Origin: JAPHSX01 sp041554195
GTDB lineage: Bacteria > Pseudomonadota > Gammaproteobacteria > Thiohalomonadales > Thiohalomonadaceae
Direction of reading: 5' to 3'
Assembly (NCBI GenBank): GCA_041554195.1
Contig: JBFFMJ010000001.1
Span: 346,808 to 410,807 of the forward strand
Length of the DNA: 64,000 nt
Position numbers and translations under genes: made by a program. The notes beneath the pieces are model-generated. The model did not search any database and was not told the DNA's origin. It saw only the letters and a list, made by a program, of their open reading frames with translations. Position 1 is the stretch's first letter. Each line of letters begins with the position of its first letter. Below are positions 44,796-53,448 of the stretch, piece by piece.

Positions 44796-45455
44796 TTAAT
44801 AGAGATTTTGCTGCCGAATATAGTCCCATACCGGCTGCGGTAATAGATAGTTGGCACTGCCTCCGGCGGCCACCTGCTGGCGAATCGCACTGGCCGAAAT
44901 GGCCAGCTGGGTAACCGGTTGCAACAGCACACCACCAGCCGGGGTCTCACACAACTGCTGCGCCCCACTGAGGCGATGCTGTTGCAGCAACTGCTGTAAC
45001 GCCGGCTCCAGTGACGACTCATCCAGCTGCCAGCCGGGACGATGGGCCACCACAATATGGGCCAACTGCACCAGCTGCTGCCAATGATACCAGCTTGGCA
45101 GGCCAAGAAAGGCATCCGCGCCGATAATCAGGCACAACGGGCGCTGCTCGCCGAACTCCTGGCGCAGCGATTTGAGGGTATCGACCATGTAGGAGGGGCC
45201 GGGACGCTCCAGCTCGCGGTTATCTAACAGCAGGCCCGGCTCCCCCTCAATCGCCAGCTGCAACATCGTCCGGCGCTGCGCCGGCGTGGCGTGGGGCTCA
45301 TCGCGGTGCGGTGGAATATGGCAGGGGATGAGGTGAACCGCTTCCAGCCCTAGCTGCTCTTTCAGCTCCAGCGCCGGGCGCAGGTGGCCAAAATGAACCG
45401 GGTCGAAGGTGCCACCGAAAACGCCGATGGGCCTTGCTGCCGGGGCCTCACTCAA
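44796..45455 (-). CDS. nadD: Nicotinate-nucleotide adenylyltransferase
   Basis: Forms deamido-NAD from nicotinate mononucleotide and ATP. 219 residues. The nucleotidyltransferase motif GGTFDPVHFGHLRPA and the late ISASAIRQQ motif are present, plus LIIGADAFLGLPSW. Start overlaps the FimV-like gene by 4 bases. Confidence 0.96.
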   Translation of the reverse strand: MSEAPAARPIGVFGGTFDPVHFGHLRPALELKEQLGLEAVHLIPCHIPPHRDEPHATPAQRRTMLQLAIEGEPGLLLDNRELERPGPSYMVDTLKSLRQEFGEQRPLCLIIGADAFLGLPSWYHWQQLVQLAHIVVAHRPGWQLDESSLEPALQQLLQQHRLSGAQQLCETPAGGVLLQPVTQLAISASAIRQQVAAGGSANYLLPQPVWDYIRQQNLY

Positions 45456-46630
45456 GAGCGTCCCCGGTGTTTATGTCCGGTGGAGTAGAGGATATAAAAG
45501 ACAAACAGCAGCACCAGCACGATGGCGACAAACAGGGCTGAGGCACTGAGCCCCTCCTCGGTCTTCTCAGTCTTCTCAGTCTTCTCAGTCTTCTCAGTCT
45601 TCTCAGTCTTCTCAGTCTTCTCAGTCTTCTCAGTCTTCTCAGTCTTCTCAGTCTTCTCAGTCTTCTCAGTCTTCTCGGTCTTCTCGGGCAGCACCTTGGC
45701 AGCCGGTTCTGGCGCTGCAGTCGGTGTCGCCGTGCCGCCCTCCTCTTCGGCATAGTCCAGCACCTGACCGGCGACACTCTGCATACGCTGCTCCAGAGCC
45801 ACGAGGCGCTTGCGCAACGCCTCGTTCTCCTGCCGTAGCGCCTCACTGTCACGGGCCACCTGGCCCAGCTGCTGTTGCAACACATCGGAATTACCGGAGA
45901 GATCCAGCGCCGCGGTCTGCTCCACGCTCATCCCCGCCAGCGCCTCACCAGCCCGGGTGCCGCGCTGCTGTGTGGAATCACGCATCTGCTGCCAGGCCTC
46001 GTATTGCAGGCGAATACCGTCAAATACCTCGCGATCAGAGAGTTGATAAAGCTCCTCGTTGCTCGGCACACGCAGGGTCTGCCCCGTCTTCAGGTTATTC
46101 ATATTGTTACGGTAGAAGGCATCGGGGTTGGCCAGGAACAGCGCATACATCATGTGCAGGTAGCTACGATTGCGTCCCTTGCTCAGGCGAATGGCGATCT
46201 CATCCAGCGCCTCATCCTGTGCCACCTCGACATAAACCGGGCTGGCCTGCGCGGCGGGGGTAACGGCGGCCAGTTTGTATAGGCGCTCCATCTGCCCCTT
46301 GTCCCAGCTGACAAATAACAGCAGCTCTACCTCATCACCCTGCCACGGCTGCTCGGCGAACAGTTGCACCCGTCCCCGGCCTTCACCGCGTGCCAGCAGG
46401 GCAATGGAGGTTCCATCCACAAGCGCTACGCGTGGCAGCTTACGCTTCTGATACTCCTCCGCACTCGCCAGGGTAACGCGCACCTCGGCGAGACTTTCAC
46501 CGGGCAGCAGGGTAAAGGGGATGTGGGCACGTAGCGGCTCACCCGGCACACTGCGCACCGTCAAGTCAGCCAAGCTGACCGCCATCGCCTGAAGCGGCAA
46601 TAACAACAGCAACAACATCAATGAGCGCAT
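45452..46630 (-). CDS. FimV/HubP N-terminal-like membrane protein with EKT tandem repeats
   Basis: 392 residues from the ATG at 46630 (AAGG and GGAG upstream); the frame is open to 46678. Signal peptide (LMLLLLLLPLQAMA), then a FimV-type N-terminal domain (LTVRSVPGEPLRAHIPF, LLFVSWDKGQMERLYKL) and a LysM-like segment (MMYALFLANPDAFYRNNMNNL, quoted to LANPDAFYRNN). A coiled coil with ENEALRKRLVALEQRMQ follows, then 14 Glu-Lys-Thr units and a C-terminal membrane helix (LFVAIVLVLLFVFYIL). FimV/HubP proteins organise the cell pole. The long C-terminal part of true FimV is missing. Confidence 0.8.
   Translation of the reverse strand: MRSLMLLLLLLPLQAMAVSLADLTVRSVPGEPLRAHIPFTLLPGESLAEVRVTLASAEEYQKRKLPRVALVDGTSIALLARGEGRGRVQLFAEQPWQGDEVELLLFVSWDKGQMERLYKLAAVTPAAQASPVYVEVAQDEALDEIAIRLSKGRNRSYLHMMYALFLANPDAFYRNNMNNLKTGQTLRVPSNEELYQLSDREVFDGIRLQYEAWQQMRDSTQQRGTRAGEALAGMSVEQTAALDLSGNSDVLQQQLGQVARDSEALRQENEALRKRLVALEQRMQSVAGQVLDYAEEEGGTATPTAAPEPAAKVLPEKTEKTEKTEKTEKTEKTEKTEKTEKTEKTEKTEKTEKTEKTEEGLSASALFVAIVLVLLFVFYILYSTGHKHRGRS
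45561..45686 (-). repeat. 9-bp coding minisatellite, 14 units
   Basis: Fourteen head-to-tail copies of a 9-base unit (GTCTTCTCA on the plus strand), the last two differing by one base (final A to G). In the gene they encode Glu-Lys-Thr. Near-perfect identity between units implies recent expansion or ongoing slippage. Unit length is a multiple of three, so copy change keeps the frame. Confidence 0.97.
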
Positions 46631-46687
46631 GACCTTCACTCCTCTCCCTGCTTCCATCTCACTCCCCCCTCTACTCATCCATGCGGC

Positions 46688-47944
46688 CTAGTTACGAATG
46701 TGACCATCGCCAATCACGATATATTTCTGCGAGGTCAGCCCCTCCAGCCCCACCGGACCGCGGGCATGGATCTTGTCAGTAGAGATACCGATCTCCGCCC
46801 CCAGCCCATACTCAAAGCCATCGGCAAAACGGGTCGAGGCGTTGACCATCACCGAGCTGGAGTCGACCTCGGCAAGGAAGCGCCGCGCACGGGTAATGTT
46901 CTCGGTGATGATCGACTCGGTGTGACCGGAGCTGTGGGCATGCAGGTGTTCAATCGCCTCATCCAGATCCTTCACCACACGCACCGCGAGGATCGGCGCC
47001 AGGTACTCCTCGTCCCAATCGGCTTCTGTGGCGTGGATGGCATTGGCGAGAATGCGGCAGGTGGTGGTACAGCCGCGCAGCTCCACCCCCTTCTCGGCAT
47101 ACATACCGCCGAGCTCCGGCAGCACCTGCTCGGCGACCTGCTCGGAGACAAGCAGGGTCTCCATCGCATTGCAGACACCATAGCGGTGGGTCTTGGCGTT
47201 AAAGGCGACGGCGATCGCCTTGTCGAGATCCGCCTCATCATCAATATAGACATGACAGACGCCGTGCAGGTGTTTGATCACCGGCACCTTCGCCTCACCG
47301 CTAATGCGTTCGATCAGCCCCTTGCCACCGCGCGGTACGATCACATCGACATATTCACTCATGGTGATCAGCTCACCCACCGCCGCGCGGTCGGTGGTCT
47401 CGACCACCTGTACCGCCGTGGCGGGCAGAGCGGCCGCCTCCAGACCCTGATGGATGCAGGCGGCAATCGCCTGGTTGGAGTGGGCCGCCTCGGAGCCGCC
47501 GCGCAGGATCGCCGCGTTGCCCGACTTCAGGCAGAGCGCTGCGGCATCGGCGGTAACGTTGGGACGCGACTCGTAGATGATGCCGATGACACCGAGCGGC
47601 ACCCGCATCTTACCCACCTGGATGCCGGAGGGGCGGTAGGACATATCGCCGATCTCACCGACCGGGTCGGGCAGCGCCGCGATCTGGCGCAAGCCCTCGG
47701 CCATGCCATTAACCCGCTCCTCGTTGAGGGCAAGGCGGTCCAGCAGCGCATCATCCAGACCGTTGGCACGACCGGCTGCGAGATCCTTTTCGTTCTCCTC
47801 CAGCAGCGTCGCCATGCTTGCCACCAACGCATCGGCAATGGCGTGCAGCGCCGCGTTCTTGGCGTTGGTGCCCGCCCTGTTCATCTCGCGGGAGGCGGCA
47901 CGAGCCTGCTGTCCCAGCCCCTGCATGTACTCTTTGATATCCAT
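46688..47944 (-). CDS. proA: Glutamate-5-semialdehyde dehydrogenase (gamma-glutamyl phosphate reductase)
   Basis: Second step of proline synthesis. 418 residues from ATG 47944 (AGGA upstream); an earlier GTG at 47971 adds nine residues without family support. Catalytic Cys is in THRYGVCNAMETLLV near 250, and HSSGHTESIITEN and GPVGLEGLTSQKYI near the end are typical. proB is not adjacent. Gap of 93 bases to holA. Confidence 0.96.
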   Translation of the reverse strand: MDIKEYMQGLGQQARAASREMNRAGTNAKNAALHAIADALVASMATLLEENEKDLAAGRANGLDDALLDRLALNEERVNGMAEGLRQIAALPDPVGEIGDMSYRPSGIQVGKMRVPLGVIGIIYESRPNVTADAAALCLKSGNAAILRGGSEAAHSNQAIAACIHQGLEAAALPATAVQVVETTDRAAVGELITMSEYVDVIVPRGGKGLIERISGEAKVPVIKHLHGVCHVYIDDEADLDKAIAVAFNAKTHRYGVCNAMETLLVSEQVAEQVLPELGGMYAEKGVELRGCTTTCRILANAIHATEADWDEEYLAPILAVRVVKDLDEAIEHLHAHSSGHTESIITENITRARRFLAEVDSSSVMVNASTRFADGFEYGLGAEIGISTDKIHARGPVGLEGLTSQKYIVIGDGHIRN

Positions 47945-48037
47945 GCTTCTTAATCCTGATTGGTTAAACACAGTTTCAGATTATGTTGCGCGCCTACCTG
48001 TTAACAGCGACAACGAAAAGAAAAAATACCGTTACAG

Positions 48038-49051
48038 CTAGACGAGCCGTACACCCGCCATCAATAAGGCCAATTGTACCAACTCATCCCGCGGGTTGCC
48101 CTGCTCGGCCCCCTTGACCATGCGGTCGATGCGCACGGCGCGGCGCAGCAGTTGCGACCAGCGGCGCTGGTTGTGGCGCTTGAGCCCGGCACGTACCGCA
48201 GGCTGGCGTTTCTGCCACACCCAGCGCGACTTCATTACCGCATCGACCGAGGCGCCGTGCTCAATCTCGTAGGCCATCTCCTCCATCGCACGGATCTCGC
48301 GCACCAACGCCCACAGGATGAGGATAGGCTCTACCCCCTCACCACGCAGCCCCTCCATGATGCGCGCCACCCGATCGGCGTTGCCCAGCAGGGTGGTATC
48401 GACCAGCTCGAAGATGTCGTAGCGGGCGCTGTCGGCCACACCCTGTTCCACCATCTCCGCATCAATCGCGCTCTTGCCATAAAGCAGTCGCAGCTTCTCC
48501 ACTTCCTGCGCCGCGGCGAGCATATTGCCCTCGACCCGCTCGGCCAGCAGCTGTGCCGCCTCGGGGCTGGCGCTAAGGCCGCGTGAGCGCATCCGCTGCT
48601 GTACCCAGCGCGGCAGCTGCACAGGCTCCACCGGCCACACCTGTAGCGTCACCCCGGCCTTATCCAGGGCCTTAAACCACTTCGCCTTGGCGGCGTTTTT
48701 ATCCAGCTTGCCGCAGCTCACCAGCAACACCGTATCGGGCGCAGGATTGTCGGCATAGTCGCTGAGGGCCGCCCCGCCGTCACGACCCGGCTTGCCACTG
48801 GGCAGGCGCAGGTCGATGAGGCGCTGCTCGGCGAAAAGGGAGAGGGTGTTAGAGGCGCTAGCCAGACTGTTCCAGTCGAAGCCCGCCTCCACATGCATCA
48901 CCTCGCGCTCGGCAAAGCCCTGGGCACGGGCAGCGGCGCGAATGGCATCAGCGGCCTCGCCCAGCTGCAGCGGCTCATCACCGCTTAACAGATAGATCGG
49001 GCGCAATCCCTGTTGCAGGTGATCGGCTAACTGATCAAAACGCAGCTTCAT
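48038..49051 (-). CDS. holA: DNA polymerase III delta subunit
   Basis: Opens the beta clamp in the clamp-loader complex. 337 residues. Seen are the N-terminal IYLLSGDEPLQLGEAADAIRA, the clamp-binding loop region SASNTLSLFAEQRLIDLRLPSG (quoted: NTLSLFAEQRLIDLRLP) and the helical C-terminus. Overlaps lptE by 4 bases, the usual leuS-lptE-holA array. Confidence 0.95.
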   Translation of the reverse strand: MKLRFDQLADHLQQGLRPIYLLSGDEPLQLGEAADAIRAAARAQGFAEREVMHVEAGFDWNSLASASNTLSLFAEQRLIDLRLPSGKPGRDGGAALSDYADNPAPDTVLLVSCGKLDKNAAKAKWFKALDKAGVTLQVWPVEPVQLPRWVQQRMRSRGLSASPEAAQLLAERVEGNMLAAAQEVEKLRLLYGKSAIDAEMVEQGVADSARYDIFELVDTTLLGNADRVARIMEGLRGEGVEPILILWALVREIRAMEEMAYEIEHGASVDAVMKSRWVWQKRQPAVRAGLKRHNQRRWSQLLRRAVRIDRMVKGAEQGNPRDELVQLALLMAGVRLV

Positions 49052-49578
49052 TGTGCGGGAACGGGCTCGCCGCCAGCGGCCGCTGGTGTGACCAATGACA
49101 GGGTACGCAGACGTCGCAGGATCTGCTGCGCGGCAACGCGGCGCATCTCCCGCTCCACCACCTCCTGCTCGGCGCCGCGGCCCAGCACATTGTCCGGGTC
49201 GACACGCAAATCGCGTTCGACACGACTGCTCAACGCCTGTGCCGGACTCTCATCAGCCAGCGCTTTTACACTGTATTTCACCGACAAGGTGAGCACATAC
49301 TCCTGCGCACGGCCCTGCGGGTCGATACTGAGGATACGGCTACGTACCTCATCTGAAAGTACGGTGACTATCGCGCTGGCATCACCGGGCTGTTCCACCA
49401 CCTCAGCGCCTGCGCTGTGCAACAGGGCCGCCAGCTCGTAGCGCAGATCGGAACCCGCGGGAGCCACCAGCTGGATCTTCGCCATCAGCTCGGGCAACGG
49501 CTGCGCACCGCGCAGGTGAAAACCGCAGCCGCCAAGCAGCAGCATCAGTGCGAGTAACGCCAGGCGGCGAAGCAACAT
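49048..49578 (-). CDS. lptE: LPS-assembly lipoprotein LptE
   Basis: Outer-membrane lipoprotein plugging the LptD barrel and aiding lipopolysaccharide insertion. 176 residues, signal peptide with lipobox LLLGGC, followed by GFHLRGAQPLPE, the typical LptE start. Starts right after the leuS stop (adjacent codons). With lptC, lptA and lptB at 24.9-26.7 kb, four Lpt genes lie in this window. Confidence 0.93.
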   Translation of the reverse strand: MLLRRLALLALMLLLGGCGFHLRGAQPLPELMAKIQLVAPAGSDLRYELAALLHSAGAEVVEQPGDASAIVTVLSDEVRSRILSIDPQGRAQEYVLTLSVKYSVKALADESPAQALSSRVERDLRVDPDNVLGRGAEQEVVEREMRRVAAQQILRRLRTLSLVTPAAAGGEPVPAQ

Positions 49579-52014
49579 CTAATTAGCGACCACGTTCACC
49601 AGTCGTCCGGGGACGACGATGATCTTGCGAATGGTCTTGCCGTCGATAAAGGACTGCACCTTCTCATCGGCCAGCGCCGCCTCCTCGATGGCGGCGTTGT
49701 CGGCACCGGCCGGCACCTCCACCTTGCCGCGCACCTTGCCGTTGACCTGTACCACCAGTTCAATCGAATCCTTCACCAGCGCCGCTTCATCCACCTCGGG
49801 CCAGGGGGCGGTGAGGACATCGTCGCCATATCCCAGCTCCTGCCACAGCTTCTGTGCAATATGCGGGGCGATGGGTGAGAGCAGGCGCAGCAGGATGGAT
49901 ATCCCCTCGTTGCGCAGCGCATCGCCCCCCTCACCATCGACCTTGCCGAGGGTGTTCATCATCTTCATGCAGGCGGCGACCACGGTGTTGAACTGGTAGC
50001 GACCAAAATCACTCAGCGCCTGCGCCAACGATTCGTGGATCTCACGGCGCGAATCCTTTTGTGCCGCGGCATTGGTCAGCTCAGCACCCAACGCAGACTG
50101 ATGCTCATTGGCGAAGGTCCACAGCCGCTTGAGGAAACGCGAAGCACCATCGACACCGGAATCATTCCACTCCAGCGACTGCTCGGGCGGCGCGGCAAAC
50201 ATGGTAAACAGGCGCACGGTGTCGGCACCGTATTTGGCGATCAGCTCCTGCGGGTCGACGGTGTTGCCCTTGGACTTGGACATCTTGGTGCCATCCTTCA
50301 GCACCATCCCCTGGGTGAGCAGATTCTTGAACGGCTCATCGGAATTGACCAGCCCCTCATCGCGCATCAGCTTATGGAAGAAGCGCGAGTAGAGCAGGTG
50401 CAGGATGGCATGCTCGATACCGCCGACATATTGATCTACCGGCAGCCAGTAGTCGGCGTTCTTGTCGAGCATCGCCTCGGGATTGGCGCGGCTGGCATAA
50501 CGGGCGTAGTACCAGGATGACTCCATAAAGGTGTCGAAGGTATCGGTCTCGCGCTCCGCCTTGCCGCCGCACTTCGGGCAGCTGCAGTCGATGAACTCGC
50601 GCATCTTCTTAATCGGCGAGCCGACGCCATCCAGCACCACATCCTCGGGCAGGCGTACCGGCAGCTGCTCTTTTGGCACCGGCACCGCACCGCAAGTCGG
50701 ACAGTTGATGATCGGGATGGGGCAGCCCCAGTAGCGCTGGCGCGACACGCCCCAGTCACGCAGGCGATAGTTAATGGTCACCTTGCCCTTGCCCGCTTTT
50801 TCCAGATGGTCGGCAATGGCGTCGAAGGCCTGCTCGGAGGAGAGACCGTTAAACTCACCGGAGTCGATCAATACGCCCTTGTCGGTGAAGGCGGCCTTAT
50901 CGAGGGCCACTTCAGTTTCGGCATCCACCGGGGCGATGACCAGGGTCACCGGCAGGCCGTACTTCTGCGCAAACTCAAAATCACGCTGGTCATGCGCCGG
51001 CACGGCCATCACCGCCCCCTCGCCGTAACCCATCAGCACGAAGTTGGCGGCGAAGACCGGCACCTCGGCACCACTAATTGGATGAATCGCCTTGAGGCCG
51101 GTATCGCACCCCTTCTTCTCCATCGTCTCCATCGCAGCCTCGGAGGTCTCCATGGTCTTGCACTCTTCGATGAAGGCGGCGAGGTCGGCATTATCCTTCG
51201 CTGCCTCGTGAGCCAGCGGGTGCTCAGGGGCGACGGCGACGTAGCTCACCCCCATCAGGGTGTCGGGGCGGGTGGTGAAGACCTTGAGCGGCTCACCGTT
51301 GACCTCGAAGGCCAGCTCCACACCGCGCGACTTGCCGATCCAGTTGCGCTGCATGGTACGCACCTGCTCGGGCCAGCCGGGCAGGTTATCCAGCCCATCC
51401 AGCAACTCCTCGGCGTAATCGGTGATCTTCATGAAGTACTGCGGGATCTCCTTGCGCTCCACCTGGGTGTCGCAGCGCCAGCAGCAGCCATCGATCACCT
51501 GCTCGTTGGCCAGCACCGTCATATCGTTGGGGCACCAGTTCACCGGCGCGGTCTTCTTGTAGACCATCCCCTTCTCATAGAGGCGGGTGAAGAGCCACTG
51601 CTCCCACTTGTAGTAGTCGGGGTGGCAGGTCGCCAGCTCGCGCTCCCAGTCGTAACCGAAACCTAGGCGCTTGAGCTGGTCACGCATGTAGTCGATGTTC
51701 TCGTAGGTCCACCTGGCGGGGGCGACCTTGTTCTTAATCGCGGCATTTTCCGCCGGCAGACCGAAGGCGTCCCAACCCATGGGCTGCAGCACATTTTTGC
51801 CCAGCATGCGCTGGTAGCGGCTGATCACGTCCCCAATGGTGTAGTTGCGCACATGGCCCATGTGCAGCCGACCCGAGGGGTAGGGGAACATGGAGAGGCA
51901 GTAGAACTTCTCGCGAGAAGTATCGTCAACCGCCTTAAATGATTGATTCTCTTCCCAATATTGCTGAGCTTCGGCTTCAAGAGATTCGGGTGTGTAGTGC
52001 TCGTCCAACGCCAT
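49579..52014 (-). CDS. leuS: Leucyl-tRNA synthetase
   Basis: Class I aminoacyl-tRNA synthetase, 811 residues. HIGH motif is PYPSGRLHMGHVRNY near residue 48; KMSKS motif is GTKMSKSKGNTVDP near 580. The CP1 editing domain is present (GVSYVAVAPEHPLA and the T-rich region before it). Somewhat shorter than the E. coli enzyme (860) but all domains are visible. First gene of the leftward cluster; divergent from ybeL across a 144-base gap. Confidence 0.97.
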   Translation of the reverse strand: MALDEHYTPESLEAEAQQYWEENQSFKAVDDTSREKFYCLSMFPYPSGRLHMGHVRNYTIGDVISRYQRMLGKNVLQPMGWDAFGLPAENAAIKNKVAPARWTYENIDYMRDQLKRLGFGYDWERELATCHPDYYKWEQWLFTRLYEKGMVYKKTAPVNWCPNDMTVLANEQVIDGCCWRCDTQVERKEIPQYFMKITDYAEELLDGLDNLPGWPEQVRTMQRNWIGKSRGVELAFEVNGEPLKVFTTRPDTLMGVSYVAVAPEHPLAHEAAKDNADLAAFIEECKTMETSEAAMETMEKKGCDTGLKAIHPISGAEVPVFAANFVLMGYGEGAVMAVPAHDQRDFEFAQKYGLPVTLVIAPVDAETEVALDKAAFTDKGVLIDSGEFNGLSSEQAFDAIADHLEKAGKGKVTINYRLRDWGVSRQRYWGCPIPIINCPTCGAVPVPKEQLPVRLPEDVVLDGVGSPIKKMREFIDCSCPKCGGKAERETDTFDTFMESSWYYARYASRANPEAMLDKNADYWLPVDQYVGGIEHAILHLLYSRFFHKLMRDEGLVNSDEPFKNLLTQGMVLKDGTKMSKSKGNTVDPQELIAKYGADTVRLFTMFAAPPEQSLEWNDSGVDGASRFLKRLWTFANEHQSALGAELTNAAAQKDSRREIHESLAQALSDFGRYQFNTVVAACMKMMNTLGKVDGEGGDALRNEGISILLRLLSPIAPHIAQKLWQELGYGDDVLTAPWPEVDEAALVKDSIELVVQVNGKVRGKVEVPAGADNAAIEEAALADEKVQSFIDGKTIRKIIVVPGRLVNVVAN

Positions 52015-52158
52015 CGGTAGTGCCTGTGATTAAGAAAAAATAAGCCTGCAAGGATACCGCACCCGCCCAAGGCCCCACAACAGAGAAGCGCCCCCCTTGG
52101 CAGGAGTCAAACCATAGTCCACACTGATGGGATAACTCACCAATACGGAAGCAAACTT

Positions 52159-52677
52159 ATGAGCGAAGAAAACATTCCGGGGCTGGATAGCAAACTGACC
52201 GTGGCCTACAACCTGATGCTGGAACGGGCTCGCGCTGTGATGGCCGATGCGGGCAAGGGCACTGCCCACGGTATCGATGCCGCAATGGAGAAGGCCTCCG
52301 AGCTGGGGGAGCTGAGCCGCGAAGAGGCCGCCGAGGTAGCCGACTACGTGCGCCGCGACCTGCACGACGCCGCCAGCTTCATCAACGAATCAGGCAGCGA
52401 GCTGCGAGACTGGTTACGCTTCGACCTCGAAGTGGTCGAACGTAGCCTCGCCGAAATGTTCGCGCAAATGGTCGACCACACCAAACTGGAGCTGGAGAAA
52501 CTGGAACAGCGCGCCAACGCCGTTGGTGAGTGGCACACCGGGGAAATCGTCGGTATCGGCACCCTAGAGTGCAAAGGGTGTGGGGAGCAGATCCACTTCC
52601 ACAAAACCGGGCATATACCGCCCTGCCCCAAGTGCCGGGGGACGAAGTATCGAAGGATTTCTACGAAGGACGAGTAA
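52159..52677 (+). CDS. ybeL: Zinc-ribbon protein of the YbeL/DUF1451 family
   Basis: 172 residues. Long helical N-terminal part (about 1-125) and a C-terminal zinc ribbon with two CxxC knuckles (CKGCGEQIHFH and CPKCRGTKYRR). E. coli ybeL also lies beside leuS. Function is unknown. A run of REP sequences begins 12 bases after its stop. Confidence 0.88.
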   Translation: MSEENIPGLDSKLTVAYNLMLERARAVMADAGKGTAHGIDAAMEKASELGELSREEAAEVADYVRRDLHDAASFINESGSELRDWLRFDLEVVERSLAEMFAQMVDHTKLELEKLEQRANAVGEWHTGEIVGIGTLECKGCGEQIHFHKTGHIPPCPKCRGTKYRRISTKDE

Positions 52678-52688
52678 GGTCAACGCAA

Positions 52689-52717
52689 GGTGGATGCGCT
52701 TCGCTTATCCACCCTAC
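52689..52717 (-). repeat. REP sequence 1 (GTAG-hairpin)
   Basis: Reading leftward: GTAG, then GGTGGAT / ATCCACC 7-bp stem around an 11-base loop containing GCGAAGCGC. Identical to the copy at 53402. Lies 11 bases after the ybeL stop. Confidence 0.85.
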
Positions 52718-52745
52718 GGCATTCCTTGTATTGTTTTATTGCTTA

Positions 52746-52773
52746 GTAGATGCGCTTCACTGGTTCACCCTAC
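52746..52773 (-). repeat. Degenerate REP sequence 2
   Basis: Same order of bases as the other REPs (GTAGGGTGAACC ... GCGCATCTAC read leftward) but the stem is broken by several mismatches. Probably a decayed copy. Confidence 0.6.
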
Positions 52774-52815
52774 ATATTATCTACGCCACCAGCCGCTTAA
52801 TTCTTGCGTAGCACC

Positions 52816-52845
52816 GTAGGGTGGATAAGCGACAGCGCATCCACC
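52816..52845 (+). repeat. REP sequence 3, opposite orientation
   Basis: GTAG at 52816-52819 followed by GGTGGAT / ATCCACC stem; loop is one base longer than in copies 1 and 4 (AAGCGACAGCGC). Ends 2 bases before the RAYT stop codon region at 52848 and is inverted relative to the other copies. Confidence 0.85.
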
Positions 52846-52847
52846 AT

Positions 52848-53370
52848 TCACTCCAAATTAAGCCCGCCTATACCCTCCGGCTCCGTGCCACCCCACGAGG
52901 CCTCATACCAACCACGCTCAACACAACGACGAAAACTCGACCACGACCAATCGATGGGGTGTTTGGCCAAACCGTGCTTCACCGGGTTGTAATGGATGTA
53001 ATCGAGATGCCGTCGCCAATCCGCCTCATCGCGGATAAGGTGCTCCCAGAAACGACGTTGCCATAGCCTGCGCTCATGACGTTGATCGGCGAATGGCATT
53101 ATGGCTCTGGAGGTTGCCTTCTTGCTTGATCTCGCGCCAACGGGAGGAGAAATCCCCGTCGCCTTCGGGAAGACGCCAGATGCAATGGAGGTGGTCGGGC
53201 AGCACCACGATGGCGTCCATCACATAAGGTCGGGAGTCGCGTACCTTGCGAAACGCGGCGCGCAGCTGTGAAATATTCTCTTCCGATGAAAATAACGGTA
53301 GGCGTTGATAGGTCACCAGGGTAAAAAAATAGACGCCACCCGGCACCACTACCCTTCGATAATCGCTCAT
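52848..53370 (-). pseudogene. Frameshifted REP-associated tyrosine transposase (RAYT)
   Basis: Two overlapping frames together give one Y1-transposase-like protein. The first (53370-53074) has YRRVVVPGGVYFFTLVTYQR, the HUH-like LPDHLHCIWRLPEGDGDFSS and RWREIKQEG. The second (53099-52848) has RRLWQRRFWEHLIRDEADW and the catalytic Tyr in HLDYIHYNPVKHGLAKHP. The switch is +1 within 53074-53099. RAYTs nick single-stranded REP hairpins at GTAG; five such hairpins flank this gene. A single-base indel, sequencing error or programmed shift could explain the break; a decayed gene is simplest. Confidence 0.85.
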
Positions 53371-53401
53371 AGCATCCGTGCTCCGTATGTTTTATTTGTT
53401 T

Positions 53402-53430
53402 GGTGGATGCGCTTCGCTTATCCACCCTAC
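53402..53430 (-). repeat. REP sequence 4
   Basis: Exact 29-base match to REP 1 at 52689, same orientation, 31 bases upstream of the RAYT start. GTAG is at the high-coordinate end (53430-53427). Confidence 0.85.
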
Positions 53431-53448
53431 TGCTTTCCGTGCGTTATT

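Noticed and set aside
45522..45755. Plus-strand frame with SVF repeats
   Set aside because: It is the antisense reading of the EKT minisatellite of the FimV-like gene, not a separate repeat protein.
46700..47953. 417-codon open frame on the plus strand across proA
   Set aside because: It mirrors proA almost exactly; proA has all family motifs and the plus frame shows none, with His/Arg-rich composition typical of antisense frames in GC-rich DNA.
49579..52014. LeuS considered truncated because it is 811 residues
   Set aside because: HIGH, editing-domain, KMSKS and C-terminal regions are all present and both ends align with neighbours.
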